Shown: positions 1-8,360, numbered from the stretch's first letter. The stretch: 64,000 nucleotides of DNA from JASLQO01 sp002327525 (GCA_030744435.1 JASLQO010000020.1:124001-188000), one strand, 5' to 3'. Notes: generated from the sequence alone by a model not told the origin. A program made the numbers and translations.

Positions 1-408
1 CGGCATACACTAGAGCTGAATGGCACGTACGCGGAACATCGCTACGACTTCGAGCGCAACGCGGCCCGGGGAGAGCGTATCGAGAAGAACAACATGATCG
101 ATACGGCTCCGCGCTGGCTGGGCGCTGGGCGCTGGCGCTATCAGTCAGAGCGCTGGCACTCCGATCTGGAGGTGAATTACCTCGGGCGGCATTACCTCAA
201 TGCTGCCAACACCGCCGAGTACGATGGCTACGTGGTGGTCAACTGGCGGGGCGCCTGGCAGGCCACCGATAGGGTGGAGGTGTTCGCGCGAGTGATGAAT
301 CTGCTGGACGAGGAGTACGCGGATCGCGCAGATTTCGCGTTCGGGAGCTACCGCTACTTTCCGGCCATGCCGGTACAGGGATACGTGGGGGTGAGGGCCG
401 ATCTTTGA
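1..408 (+). CDS. TonB-dependent receptor, C-terminal part (cut by window edge)
   Basis: The frame is open from base 1, so the gene begins outside the window; 135 codons are visible. The residues alternate in the manner of outer-membrane beta strands (for example WRYQSERWHSDLEVNYLG and YVVVNWRGAWQATDRVEVFA). The segment VFARVMNLLDEEYADRADF is the typical penultimate strand of TonB-dependent receptors, where 'V.NLLDE.Y' is a family hallmark. The protein ends YVGVRADL, a last strand, although most receptors end in an aromatic residue. Known role of the family: active uptake of siderophores, cobalamin or other large substrates across the outer membrane, driven by TonB-ExbBD. The substrate cannot be told from this part. 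A strong ribosome site and a broken flavoprotein gene follow on the same strand. Confidence 0.85.
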   Translation, partial: RHTLELNGTYAEHRYDFERNAARGERIEKNNMIDTAPRWLGAGRWRYQSERWHSDLEVNYLGRHYLNAANTAEYDGYVVVNWRGAWQATDRVEVFARVMNLLDEEYADRADFAFGSYRYFPAMPVQGYVGVRADL

Positions 409-464
409 GTACGGCCCGTCTTCTTGGGCTATTGCGGCGCGTTATCGCTGAAAGGAGAGAGACC

Positions 465-635
465 ATGAAGATTGGGATATTTTCGACGTTCATGGCGCCT
501 ATCGCGACACCGGAGATGATCGCGGACTTCGCTTTCAGGGCCGAGGCGGCGGGGGTGGAGTCACTGTAGTCGGGCAAACACGTCGTAGTGTTCGATGAGA
601 TGGAATTTCCGTATCCGGGTTCTCGGGGTGGCCGT
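465..635 (+). pseudogene. N-terminal remnant of an LLM-class flavin-dependent oxidoreductase
   Basis: A good ribosome site (AAGGAGAGAG, 451-460 region) precedes ATG 465, which reads MKIGIFSTFMAPIATPEMI, the standard first strand and helix of luciferase-like (LLM/F420-type) monooxygenases. Codon 35 is TAG (567-569) where the family has tryptophan (SLW.GEHVV), most simply a TGG-to-TAG change. The same frame continues past the stop with family-like sequence (HVVVFDEMEFPYPGS) to about 630. It then runs, still in frame, into sequence from another family (PpnN, next entry). Only about 55 of roughly 300 codons survive. An intact paralogue lies at 18090-18914. The reading as a remnant is firm; the substrate of the original enzyme is unknown. 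Confidence 0.8.
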
Positions 636-1153
636 GTGTTCACAGGTCCCCGGCGCAGTGCGGTGTATTTTATCGCTCTCGATGCATTCCTGCGTTCAGT
701 GCTCGGCGACGAGGTAGCGCGTTTCTATCAGATCATCATCGGCGATTCGCAGGCGGTGGGGAAAGTATGCTCGAGAATATACGCCGCGTGACACGGCAAC
801 GGCAGCGTAGCGGCGATGCCTACTATTTCAACTGGCTGCTGAGCATTCCCGTCGAACATCAGATGCCGTTCGAGGTGAAACACGAGTTGGTGGCGGCGCT
901 ACGGCTGAGTCCGAATCTGTCCGTCAACAAACTGGCGGTGAATCTGAGGCGCGCTTTTTCGGCCGTCGTCACCGGCAACGTGAAGGATCACGGGATTCGC
1001 ATGACCCGCGAGCACGGCCCGTTTCGGCTGGCGTGTGATCAGCGTATAGCCGCCGCACTCGATACCCTGCTTTCGCAATTCATTGCCCAGGGACGAATGA
1101 AACTCACAGCTTGCGAATACGAACCATGCTACCGGGTCACCACTACCGGTTGA
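636..1153 (+). pseudogene. ppnN: C-terminal remnant of nucleotide 5'-monophosphate nucleosidase PpnN (LOG family)
   Basis: From about 636 the sequence VFTGPRRSAVYFIALDAFL is followed by LGDEVARFYQIIIGDSQAV and, after a frame change near 760-767, by GDAYYFNWLLSIPVEHQMPF, LRRAFSAVVTGNVKDHGIR and EHGPF. These match, from memory, the C-terminal domain of PpnN/YgdH, the nucleosidase that releases bases from nucleoside monophosphates and binds (p)ppGpp. The Rossmann LOG domain and its catalytic motifs are absent. The first part is in the frame of the preceding flavoprotein remnant; the second is in another frame, so a single-base indel is needed near 765. It is therefore a broken, N-truncated copy. 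The 157 bases between 1153 and the dehydrogenase end at 1311 hold nothing I recognise, apart from a copy of TTGATCACCTC at each end of the gap. Confidence 0.8.
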
Positions 1154-1310
1154 TCACCTCGACGAGATTGCTGAAGTCGTCGCTCCCGTGTCGCTTGTCG
1201 GGGCCGGAGAGAGCGAGAGCGGTCATCCGGCTTCCCGATTCAGACGATTGATCACCTCAGGAGAACCCGTTCAGGTGAAAACCGGGGTGCCGTACCTGAT
1301 GCAGTTCTTG

Positions 1311-2738
1311 TCAGGGATTACGGATCACCAGCAGGCGTGGTTCGGTCATGTCTTCGATGGCGTAACGCACGCCCTCGCGTCCGAGGCCGCTGTCCTTCAC
1401 ACCGCCGTAAGGCATGTTGTCCACTCGCCAGCTGGGAACATCACCGATTACAACCCCGCCGACTTCCAGTACGTCCCAGGCCTTCAGAATCTTGCGAATA
1501 TCGCGGGTGAACAGTCCGGCCTGGAGGCCGAAAGTACTGGCGTTGATCTCGGCGAGCCCGGCATCGAAATCCGAGAAGCGCGAGATAACGGCCACGGGAC
1601 CGAAGGCCTCCGCCGCGCAGACGGTGGCGTTCGCGGGTACCTCGGCGAGTAGCGTGGGTTCGAGAATTGCCCCGTCGCGTCCGCCTCCGCAAAGGAGCTC
1701 GCCGCCGGCGTCGATTGCTTCCTCGATCCAGCCTGCGAGGCGCACGGCCTCCGATTCGGCGATCATGGGTCCTATGAACGTGTCCTCGCGTTTCGGGTCG
1801 CCAGACTTGAGTTCTCTGGTGCGTGCGACCAGTCTGGCGGTGAGTTCGTCGGCAATGGCGTCATGCATCAGGATGCGTTGTACGCCGATACAGCTCTGGC
1901 CTGATTGGTAGAAGGCGCCGAACACGATGCGCTCCACGGCGTCGTCGAGATCGGCGTCTTCGTCCACCAGACATGCCGCGTTGCCACCGAGCTCGAGCAC
2001 CACGGCCTTTTTACCTGCTCTCGCCTTGAGTGCCCAGCCGACCTCCGGTGAGCCGGTGAAGCTCAGGAGTTTGAGGCGTTCGTCCACCGTGAAGAGATCG
2101 GCCCCATCGCGGGAGCAGGGCAGCACCGAGAAAGCACCAGCGGGGAGATCTGTTTCTGCGAGCACCTCGCCGATGATGATGGCGCCCACCGGCGTGCGGC
2201 TGGCGGGCTTCAACACGAATGGACAGCCGCAGGCGAGCGCGGGGGCGACCTTGTGCGCGGTGAGGTTCAGCGGGAAGTTGAAGGGCGAGATGAACGAACA
2301 AGGACCGATGGGCACGCGCCTGGTGATGCCGTGATATCCCTTTGCGCGAGCGGAGATTTCAAGGTTGATCAGCTCGCCGTCGATGCGCACCGACTCCTCG
2401 GCGGCGACGCGAAACGTATCGATCAGACGGGACACCTCACCGCGGCTGTCCTTGATGGGTTTGCCGGCCTCGATGCATAGAGCAAGCGACAGTTCTTCAA
2501 AGCGTTCCTCGAAACGCTTCACACAGTGATAAAGGATGGCCTGACGTTCGTATGGCGGCATCTCGCGTAAAGGTTCCTGCGCCTCTACACAAGCCGCGAT
2601 ACCGGCATCGATGGCAGCAGTGTCAGCCACCGCCACGCGTGTGGCGACCAGACCTGTGAACTTGTCGGTCACTTCGAGATCGTGGTTCGGAGCCAGGGGC
2701 TTGTTGGCCAGATAGTACGGATAGGTTTCCTGTAGCAT
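1311..2738 (-). CDS. NAD(P)-dependent aldehyde dehydrogenase
   Basis: A 475-residue protein of full family length. The ALDH motifs are in order: cofactor strand FISPFNFPLNL near 150-160, SFTGS near 226-230, general-base glutamate E249 in VLELGG, nucleophilic cysteine C283 in GQSCIG, and FGPVAVI with the C-terminal PYGGVKDSGLGREG oligomerisation/loop region. The reaction is oxidation of an aldehyde to the acid (or CoA ester) with NAD(P); the substrate is not readable. The sequence resembles the lactaldehyde/phosphonoacetaldehyde-type branch more than betaine aldehyde dehydrogenases. ATG 2738 has an AGGAAAG ribosome site overlapping the last codons of the dead acetolactate synthase gene 10 bases upstream. 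The two were probably one operon, which suggests the dehydrogenase lost its partner. Confidence 0.9.
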   Translation of the reverse strand: MLQETYPYYLANKPLAPNHDLEVTDKFTGLVATRVAVADTAAIDAGIAACVEAQEPLREMPPYERQAILYHCVKRFEERFEELSLALCIEAGKPIKDSRGEVSRLIDTFRVAAEESVRIDGELINLEISARAKGYHGITRRVPIGPCSFISPFNFPLNLTAHKVAPALACGCPFVLKPASRTPVGAIIIGEVLAETDLPAGAFSVLPCSRDGADLFTVDERLKLLSFTGSPEVGWALKARAGKKAVVLELGGNAACLVDEDADLDDAVERIVFGAFYQSGQSCIGVQRILMHDAIADELTARLVARTRELKSGDPKREDTFIGPMIAESEAVRLAGWIEEAIDAGGELLCGGGRDGAILEPTLLAEVPANATVCAAEAFGPVAVISRFSDFDAGLAEINASTFGLQAGLFTRDIRKILKAWDVLEVGGVVIGDVPSWRVDNMPYGGVKDSGLGREGVRYAIEDMTEPRLLVIRNP

Positions 2739-2748
2739 GGTGTCTTTC

Positions 2749-3064
2749 CTAAAGCTCGGTGCTCAATCGCCTGATGTCCTGATTGAGGATACGGTCGTTG
2801 TCGCTGTAGTCCACTGGGCAATCGATCAGATGAAGTTGGTCGCACCCGGGCCCAGGGTGGCGAGGCAGACGCCGGTTTTCCGGTCAGGCGCCCCTAGGTC
2901 GCAGCCATGAAGCCGGCCGCCTGCTCGTAGCGCGTGAGAACGAGTTGGATGGAAGAATTCCTCATCGAATCGATGAAATCGAGATTCTCCTCGTCCGGAA
3001 TGCCGAAAACGTACTCGACACCCTCCGCCTCCAGGCAGCGGATGAACAGATCTGACGCTTTCAC
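2749..3064 (-). pseudogene. Acetolactate synthase-like gene reduced to its two ends
   Basis: GTG 3064, with a GGAGGG ribosome site, reads KASDLFIRCLEAEGVEYVFG and continues through NLDFIDSMRNSSIQLVLTRY EQAAGFMAAT, the N-terminal thiamine-pyrophosphate domain of acetolactate synthase-type enzymes. TAG at 2896-2894 replaces the usual tyrosine before GRLTGK. One base is then missing in a run of A, and the next frame reads TGVCLATLGPGATNF. Immediately after this, in the third frame, comes LIDCPVDYSDNDRIL ending STEL and TAG (2749), the usual extreme C-terminus of the family. About 1.3 kb encoding the middle of a roughly 550-residue enzyme is gone. The gene therefore has a nonsense codon, two frame changes and a large internal deletion. 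Confidence 0.85.
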
Positions 3065-3179
3065 GCAAGTCTCGCCCTCCCCCCTTGCTCTTGCGATACG
3101 CCAGGGCCGGATACATCACGGCATGTGGCATGCGACCACGGCACCGCTCCCCAGTGGATGCGCGGTAGCGTACAGACAG

Positions 3180-3185
3180 TATAAT
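3180..3185 (+). promoter_or_regulatory. Possible -10 element of the ccm operon promoter
   Basis: A perfect TATAAT lies just upstream of the cytochrome c maturation genes and downstream of the divergent acetolactate synthase remnant. I see no good -35 hexamer at 16-18 bases. The ATG at 3184 overlaps this element, so if the promoter is real that ATG cannot be the ccmA start. Confidence 0.3.
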
Positions 3186-3198
3186 GCGCCGTTTTCGG

Positions 3199-3786
3199 AT
3201 GTCCTGGCCAATCTGCTTGCCGAATCTTGTCAGTGTTTCCAACCTGTCCTGTACCCGTGACCGTCGGCTGCTGTTCCGCGATCTGGCGTTTTCGCTCGGC
3301 GTGGGTGAGTTCAAGGAGATCAGGGGGCCGAACGGCAGCGGTAAGTCCACGCTGCTGCGCTGCATTGCGGGTCTGTTTCCAGACTACGAGGGTGGGATAG
3401 AGACCGCACCCTTCGTCTATGTCGGCCATCGCGCTGGTGTCAGTGGTCTGCTTACTCCGCTTGAAAACCTCGAGTGGTTTGCCAGGGCCTCGGGCAGCAG
3501 CGGGCCGCTGGAGCCAGTGCTCGAGCGTGTCGGATTGGTCCACCACCAGCATGTGGCCTGTCAGCGGCTGTCCGCCGGACAGATGCGGCGAGCCGGCCTC
3601 GCACGGCTACTGATCTCAACACGGCCACTGTGGTTGCTCGACGAACCGCTGACAGCCCTTGACCCCGAAGGGATGGCGTTGGTCGCGGAACTCATCGGTG
3701 AGCACTGTGCCAGCGAAGGCGGGGTTCTGGCGGCAACACACTCGGCAGTAGGCGTACACGGGTCCGGACTGGTGGAGCTCGGCTGA
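3199..3786 (+). CDS. ccmA: Heme exporter ATP-binding protein CcmA
   Basis: An ABC ATPase of about 195 residues. It has Walker A GPNGSGKST (about 43-51), signature LSAGQMRRAGLARLL and Walker B WLLDEPLTALD, with the short ATPase-only layout of CcmA. With CcmB it forms the ABC unit of cytochrome c maturation System I, which uses ATP to release holo-CcmE from CcmCD. It is the first gene of a nine-gene ccm run. The start is uncertain: ATG 3184 overlaps a likely -10 box, so I prefer ATG 3199. TTG 3217 would give the usual family N-terminus, and no start has a clear ribosome site. The stop codon overlaps the ccmB start. Confidence 0.92.
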   Translation: MSWPICLPNLVSVSNLSCTRDRRLLFRDLAFSLGVGEFKEIRGPNGSGKSTLLRCIAGLFPDYEGGIETAPFVYVGHRAGVSGLLTPLENLEWFARASGSSGPLEPVLERVGLVHHQHVACQRLSAGQMRRAGLARLLISTRPLWLLDEPLTALDPEGMALVAELIGEHCASEGGVLAATHSAVGVHGSGLVELG

Positions 3787-4451
3787 TGTTTCGTGCCCAG
3801 TTGATCCGTGAATGGCGAGCGTCGGTGCGCAGCCGCGATGAGATTCTCAATCCACTCGTGTTCCTGTTTTTGTCCATCATGCTGTTCGCGCTTGGTCTTG
3901 GCGGGGAAGCACACGCGCTGTCGCGTTGGTCGCCCGGCGTGCTCTGGGCACTCGTACTGCTGACCAACCTGCTGTCTCTCGAGGGATTGTTCCGGCGCGA
4001 TTTTGATGACGGCACACTGGAGCAGATGGTGCTGCTCGCGGAACCCGCCTTCGTACCGGTGGTGGCCAAGATCCTCGTACAGTGGTGTTTTTCGGGTGCC
4101 CTGATCGCTCTGCTGACACCGGTACTGGGGCTGGTGCTGAACATGCCGATGACCGCATGGCCGGTGGTGATGGCTACCCTCGCCATCGGTACTCCGGCTC
4201 TCAGCATGCTCGGCGCCATTGGTGCTGCGCTAACGGTGGGGCTCAGGCGTGGCGGTGTGTTACTGGCCTTGTTGATTCTGCCGTTTTACGTGCCTGTGCT
4301 GATCTTCGGGGTCACGGCCGCGTCGGACGCAATGGCGGGACTAGGGGTAAATGCGCAGATTTTCGCGCTCGCTGGAATTAGTATGCTCGCGGTTACGGCT
4401 GCACCCTTTGCGGTGGTGGCCGCGGTACGAATATCTCTGGAGCAGGCATGA
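3786..4451 (+). CDS. ccmB: Heme exporter permease CcmB
   Basis: A 221-residue inner-membrane protein with about six hydrophobic segments; length and position are standard for CcmB. The N-terminal FRAQLIREWRASVRSRDEILNPLVFLFLSI and the segment WALVLLTNLLSLEGLFRRDFDDGTLEQ carry the family landmarks (R.E...R....NPL, and the conserved D.GTLEQ loop). It pairs with CcmA as the transmembrane part of the ABC unit acting on the heme chaperone CcmE. ATG 3786 overlaps the ccmA stop (ATG/TGA coupling), which implies translational coupling. Thirty-one bases separate it from the GTG start of ccmC. Confidence 0.92.
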   Translation: MFRAQLIREWRASVRSRDEILNPLVFLFLSIMLFALGLGGEAHALSRWSPGVLWALVLLTNLLSLEGLFRRDFDDGTLEQMVLLAEPAFVPVVAKILVQWCFSGALIALLTPVLGLVLNMPMTAWPVVMATLAIGTPALSMLGAIGAALTVGLRRGGVLLALLILPFYVPVLIFGVTAASDAMAGLGVNAQIFALAGISMLAVTAAPFAVVAAVRISLEQA

Positions 4452-4482
4452 TCGATTTTCGAAGAAATGCGGGGCGAAACAG

Positions 4483-5274
4483 GTGAATCTGACGGAACTC
4501 TGGCACCGTATGGGTTCTCCGCGCTGGTTCTACCAGATGAGTGGGCCCTGGGGGACGGGCTTTGCCACTCTTGCCGTCGTGCTGCTCGTTGTCGGTACGA
4601 TGTGGGGACTCGCTTTCGCGCCCGCCGACTATCAGCAGGGCAACAGCTTCCGCATCATATACATTCACGTTCCCACCGCGATTCTGGCCCAGTCGGTGTA
4701 CATGATGCTGGGTGTCGCCGGCTTCATTTTCCTAGTCTGGCGCATGAAGCTCGCGGACATGCTGCTCCAGGTGATGGTGCCGTTTGGCATGGGTGTGACT
4801 GCGCTGGCGTTGTTCAGCGGCGCGGTGTGGGGCCGGCCGACCTGGGGTGCCTGGTGGGTGTGGGGTGACCCGCGCATACTGTCCATGCTGCTGCTGTTGT
4901 TTCTGTATTTCGGACTTTATGCGCTTCGGGCAGCGATCCCGCGCGCGGAGGCCGCTGCACGGGCGTGCGCGTTGCTCGCACTGGTGGGGCTGATCAACAT
5001 CCCCATCATCAAATACTCGGTGGAATGGTGGCAAACCCTGCACCAGGGTGTGACCTTCACGCTCACGGAAAAACCGAAAATGCCCATACAGATGTGGGCA
5101 CCGCTGCTGGTAAACGTGATCGGCATATACTGTCTGTTCGCCGCCAACGTCATCATTCGCCTTCGAGGTGAGGTTCTGCGCCGTGAGAGCGGGACGGCCT
5201 GGGTGCAGGAAGTGGTCGCGACGCACGACCAGGCTCGACGGGGACACTCTGGGGACTCGGGAGCAATGGCGTGA
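4483..5274 (+). CDS. ccmC: Heme transporter/handling protein CcmC
   Basis: The frame is open upstream of 4483, but GTG 4483 gives 263 residues starting VNLTELWHRMGSPRWFYQMSG, close to the usual 245-260. Six membrane segments are visible. Family features: YIHVP with the first periplasmic histidine, the tryptophan-rich WWD region at residues 121-129, and a second histidine in the periplasmic loop TLHQGVTF. CcmC loads heme onto the histidine of CcmE together with CcmD. The WWD core reads WGAWWVWGDPRIL; members I remember read WGTWWVWDARLT, so this copy has one extra glycine before the aspartate and lacks the threonine (see findings). The 3' end overlaps ccmD by four bases. Confidence 0.92.
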   Translation: MNLTELWHRMGSPRWFYQMSGPWGTGFATLAVVLLVVGTMWGLAFAPADYQQGNSFRIIYIHVPTAILAQSVYMMLGVAGFIFLVWRMKLADMLLQVMVPFGMGVTALALFSGAVWGRPTWGAWWVWGDPRILSMLLLLFLYFGLYALRAAIPRAEAAARACALLALVGLINIPIIKYSVEWWQTLHQGVTFTLTEKPKMPIQMWAPLLVNVIGIYCLFAANVIIRLRGEVLRRESGTAWVQEVVATHDQARRGHSGDSGAMA

Positions 5275-5453
5275 GTTTCGATTCGGTGGAATCTTTCTTT
5301 CACATGGGTGGCCATGCGCTGTACGTCTGGATGGTGTTCGGCGCCTCCCTGGCGGGTCTCGTGGGCAACCTGATTAATCTCAACCGTACTCACCGGGCAG
5401 CCGTGGAGGCCGCGGCTAGGGAACCGCTGGTGTCCGAGGAGGAGCCTTCATGA
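5271..5453 (+). CDS. ccmD: Heme exporter protein CcmD
   Basis: A 60-residue protein with one membrane segment (ALYVWMVFGASLAGLVGNLI) preceded by FFHMGGHA and followed by a charged tail, which is the normal CcmD plan (M.GG.a.YVW.s). CcmD stabilises the CcmC-CcmE complex and is needed for release of holo-CcmE. It overlaps ccmC by four bases at its start and ccmE by four bases at its end, so the three genes are translationally coupled. Confidence 0.93.
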   Translation: MSFDSVESFFHMGGHALYVWMVFGASLAGLVGNLINLNRTHRAAVEAAAREPLVSEEEPS

Positions 5454-5869
5454 GGGTAAAACGTCGCAACCGCCTGATCACCGTCAGTTTCGTCTTCATC
5501 GGCGCCGCGGTGGCCGTGGGCCTGATGCTGATGGCGGCCAACGAGAACCTGAACCTGTTTTATCCGCCGGACAAGGTGGTCAGCGGTGAGGCGCCTACCA
5601 GTACCGGTATCCGCGCCGGTGGAATGGTGCTGGCCGGTAGCGTGCAGCGTAACAGTGAGAATCTCGACGTGCGCTTCGTCCTCACCGACTACAAAGGATC
5701 CGATTTCGAGGTGGTGTACACAGGCATCCTGCCGGATCTGTTCCGCGAGGGTCAGGGGGTACTCGTGCAGGGGCAGTTGGGTGAGGACGGTGTGTTCCAG
5801 GCCGCCTCCGTGCTTGCCAAGCACGATGAGAACTACATGCCGCCGGAACTGGAGGGCATGGGGGCGTGA
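5450..5869 (+). CDS. ccmE: Periplasmic heme chaperone CcmE
   Basis: A 139-residue protein with one N-terminal membrane anchor (about 9-29) and a periplasmic OB-fold domain. The covalent heme-binding histidine is H125 in LAKHDENYMPPE, with the following tyrosine (Y129) that acts as axial ligand in the family; this is the H...Y class, not the cysteine-type variant. It receives heme from CcmC and passes it to CcmF/CcmH for attachment to apocytochrome c. The N-terminus MRVKRRNRLI is the typical arginine-rich cytoplasmic tail. The gene overlaps ccmD and ccmF by four bases each. Confidence 0.95.
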   Translation: MRVKRRNRLITVSFVFIGAAVAVGLMLMAANENLNLFYPPDKVVSGEAPTSTGIRAGGMVLAGSVQRNSENLDVRFVLTDYKGSDFEVVYTGILPDLFREGQGVLVQGQLGEDGVFQAASVLAKHDENYMPPELEGMGA

Positions 5870-7824
5870 TTCCGGAACTGGGCCAGTACGCCCTCGTGCT
5901 CGCGCTGTGTCTCGCGGGCGCTGGTGCTTTCGCGGGACTCGTGGGCGCGCAGGCAAACAACGCGCGCTGGATGCGCGCGGCACGCAGTCTGCCAATGGGT
6001 CAGTTCGTACTCACGGCAATCGCATTCGGCGTTCTCATGCACGCGTTCGTGACCGATGACTTCTCGGTCGGCTATGTGGCACGCAACTCCAACTCTCTGT
6101 TGCCCTGGTACTACAAGGTGAGCGCGGTGTGGGGCGCGCACGAAGGCTCGTTTCTGCTGTGGACGCTGATCATGGGAGCGTGGATGCTCGCCGTCAGCTT
6201 GCGCGGGCACGTCCTGCCGCCGCGTTTTCATGCGCGTGTGTTGGGTGTGATGAGCGTTCTCAACCTGGGCTTCCTTGCTTTTCTCATCTTCACCAGCAAC
6301 CCCTTCGACCGGCTGTTACCGCTGGCGCCGCTGGATGGCTCTGATCTGAATCCCCTGCTGCAGGACTTCGGACTGGTCCTGCATCCGCCGCTGCTCTATA
6401 TCGGCTACGTAGGCTTTTCGGTGGCGTTTGCGTTCGCCCTCGCGGCTCTGTTGTCGGGACGTCTGGACAGTGCGTGGGCGCGCTGGTCGCGCCCCTGGAC
6501 CAACATCACCTGGGCCTTTCTCACGCTCGGCATTGCGCTCGGTAGTTGGTGGGCTTACTACGAACTCGGTTGGGGCGGCTGGTGGTTTTGGGATCCCGTG
6601 GAAAATGCCTCGTTCATGCCGTGGCTCGCGGGAACCGCGCTGGTGCACTCGCTCGCCGTCACTGAGAAGCGCGGCACGTTTCGGGCATGGACGCTCCTGC
6701 TCTCTGTTAGTGTGTTTTCGCTGTCCTTGCTGGGTGCCTTTATCGTGCGTTCCGGTGTACTCACCTCAGTGCACGCCTTCGCGGTGGACCCCACCCGGGG
6801 TATGTTCATCCTCGTGTTTCTCACCCTCGTGGTGGGCGGCTCGTTTGCGCTGTATGCCGTTCGTGCGCAGGAAATGGTCTCCAGCGTGCGTTACGGATGG
6901 CACAGTCGAGAGATGTTTCTGCTCGTGAACAATCTCCTGTTGGTGGTGGCGCTTGCGGTGGTGCTGCTCGGTACGCTGTATCCGCTTGCATACGAGGCGG
7001 TGACGGGGGGCGATAAGATCAGCATCGGACCACCCTGGTTCAACACCTTCTTCGTGCCGCTGATGATGGCGCTGACCGTGGCGCTGGGTATCGGCCCGCT
7101 CATGGGCTGGAAACGCACACCATTGCCGGAATTGAGACGGCGGCTCGCCGTCGCTGCGGTGGCCAGTGTACTGTTGAGTGTCGCTGTTGCGCTCGTCGTC
7201 GGTTCGGATCTCGGCGCGGGCGCTGTTTTGGCTGTGGTACTGGGACTGTGGGTGCTCGCCACCTCGTTGATCGATATTCGGCGACGCAGCGCGCGTGGTC
7301 TGCGCCGCGTACCCGCCGCTTACTGGGGCATGCAGCTCGCACACTTTGGCTTTGCTATGGCGCTCGTGGGTGTCGCGCTGACGCATACCCTGAGTGTGGA
7401 GAAAGACCTGCGTCTGGAGCCTGGCGAGCAAACCGAGCAGCAGGGTGTCACATTCCTGTTCAAGGGTGTGGTGGATGCGCGAGGGTCCAATTACGTGGCG
7501 CAGACGGGGCTGTTCGAGATCACCGATGGTGACCAGCGTCTGTTGCTGAAGCCCGAAAAGCGACGCTATCTCGCAAGCAACCAGGTCATGACCGAGGCTG
7601 CCATCGACGCAGGTTTGTTCAGGGATCTGTATGTATCTCTTGGCGAACCCCTCGGCGAGGGTGCCTGGGCCGTTCGCGTTTATGTGAAACCCTTCGTGCG
7701 CTGGATCTGGTATGGCTGTCTGCTGATGGCGCTCGGTGGGATCATGGCGGTGGCCGATGCCCGTTACCGGAGGTTGCGTGTGCGTGAGGCCTCCAGGTTG
7801 GCTGCGGCGGGAGCGGCATCGTGA
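5866..7824 (+). CDS. ccmF: Cytochrome c heme lyase subunit CcmF
   Basis: A 652-residue polytopic membrane protein of standard CcmF length. It has the PELGQYALVLAL N-terminus and the family WWD motif GWGGWWFWDPVENAS (about 235-250), with periplasmic histidines in HPPLLYIGY and ALVHSLAV. A long periplasmic domain near residues 510-600 (LEPGEQTEQQGVTFLFKGV) precedes the last membrane span. CcmF is the core of the holocytochrome c synthetase that joins reduced heme to the CxxCH motif. It overlaps ccmE and ccmG by four bases. Confidence 0.96.
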   Translation: MIPELGQYALVLALCLAGAGAFAGLVGAQANNARWMRAARSLPMGQFVLTAIAFGVLMHAFVTDDFSVGYVARNSNSLLPWYYKVSAVWGAHEGSFLLWTLIMGAWMLAVSLRGHVLPPRFHARVLGVMSVLNLGFLAFLIFTSNPFDRLLPLAPLDGSDLNPLLQDFGLVLHPPLLYIGYVGFSVAFAFALAALLSGRLDSAWARWSRPWTNITWAFLTLGIALGSWWAYYELGWGGWWFWDPVENASFMPWLAGTALVHSLAVTEKRGTFRAWTLLLSVSVFSLSLLGAFIVRSGVLTSVHAFAVDPTRGMFILVFLTLVVGGSFALYAVRAQEMVSSVRYGWHSREMFLLVNNLLLVVALAVVLLGTLYPLAYEAVTGGDKISIGPPWFNTFFVPLMMALTVALGIGPLMGWKRTPLPELRRRLAVAAVASVLLSVAVALVVGSDLGAGAVLAVVLGLWVLATSLIDIRRRSARGLRRVPAAYWGMQLAHFGFAMALVGVALTHTLSVEKDLRLEPGEQTEQQGVTFLFKGVVDARGSNYVAQTGLFEITDGDQRLLLKPEKRRYLASNQVMTEAAIDAGLFRDLYVSLGEPLGEGAWAVRVYVKPFVRWIWYGCLLMALGGIMAVADARYRRLRVREASRLAAAGAAS

Positions 7825-8360
7825 ATCGCGTGGGTTTGTATGTCCCCTTGGCGCTGTTTGCCGTGATTCTCGTCATCGGTTATGCGGGTTTTCAGCTGGC
7901 TGATCCGCATCAGCTACCGTCCGCGTTGATCGGCAAACCGTTCCCCGAATTCACCGCCGAGCGCCTGGATGGCGGCGGTAAAGTAGTGCGCGCGGATCTG
8001 ATCGGCGAGCCGCTGCTGATCAACGTGTGGGCCACGTGGTGCCCCGCGTGCAAGGCGGAACACGACGAGCTGATGGCCATCCGACAGCGTTCCGAACTCA
8101 ACATCGTTGGCGTGAACTACAAGGACGACCCGGCCAAGGCGCGCCGCTGGCTCGATGAGTACGGCGATCCTTACGAATACAATCTGCTCGATCCCGACGG
8201 CATGCTCGGTGTGGAACTGGGTGTCTATGGTGCGCCGGAGACCTTTCTCCTGAACGAGCAGGGCATCATCGTCTACAAACGCATCGGCGAGGTGACGGAG
8301 CGTATCTGGCGTGACGAAATCCTTCCTCATCTCAAGCGTTGGGAGGTGGCCGCGCAATGA
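7821..8360 (+). CDS. ccmG: Thiol:disulfide interchange protein CcmG/DsbE
   Basis: A 179-residue thioredoxin-fold protein with an N-terminal membrane anchor (about 5-22) and the redox motif C74-P-A-C77 in WATWCPACKAEH. The family-specific GVYGAPETFLL follows, containing the cis-proline region that recognises apocytochrome. It keeps the cysteines of apocytochrome c and of CcmH reduced, fed by a DsbD/CcdA-type donor that is not in this window. The last bases overlap the ccmH start (ATGA). Confidence 0.95.
   Translation: MNRVGLYVPLALFAVILVIGYAGFQLADPHQLPSALIGKPFPEFTAERLDGGGKVVRADLIGEPLLINVWATWCPACKAEHDELMAIRQRSELNIVGVNYKDDPAKARRWLDEYGDPYEYNLLDPDGMLGVELGVYGAPETFLLNEQGIIVYKRIGEVTERIWRDEILPHLKRWEVAAQ

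Noticed and set aside
1188..1652. Plus-strand open frame over the aldehyde dehydrogenase end
   Set aside because: Mostly antisense to a conserved enzyme; no recognisable domain.
3184..3198. ATG 3184 as the ccmA start
   Set aside because: It overlaps a TATAAT element, so the transcript would start downstream of it; later starts are preferred.
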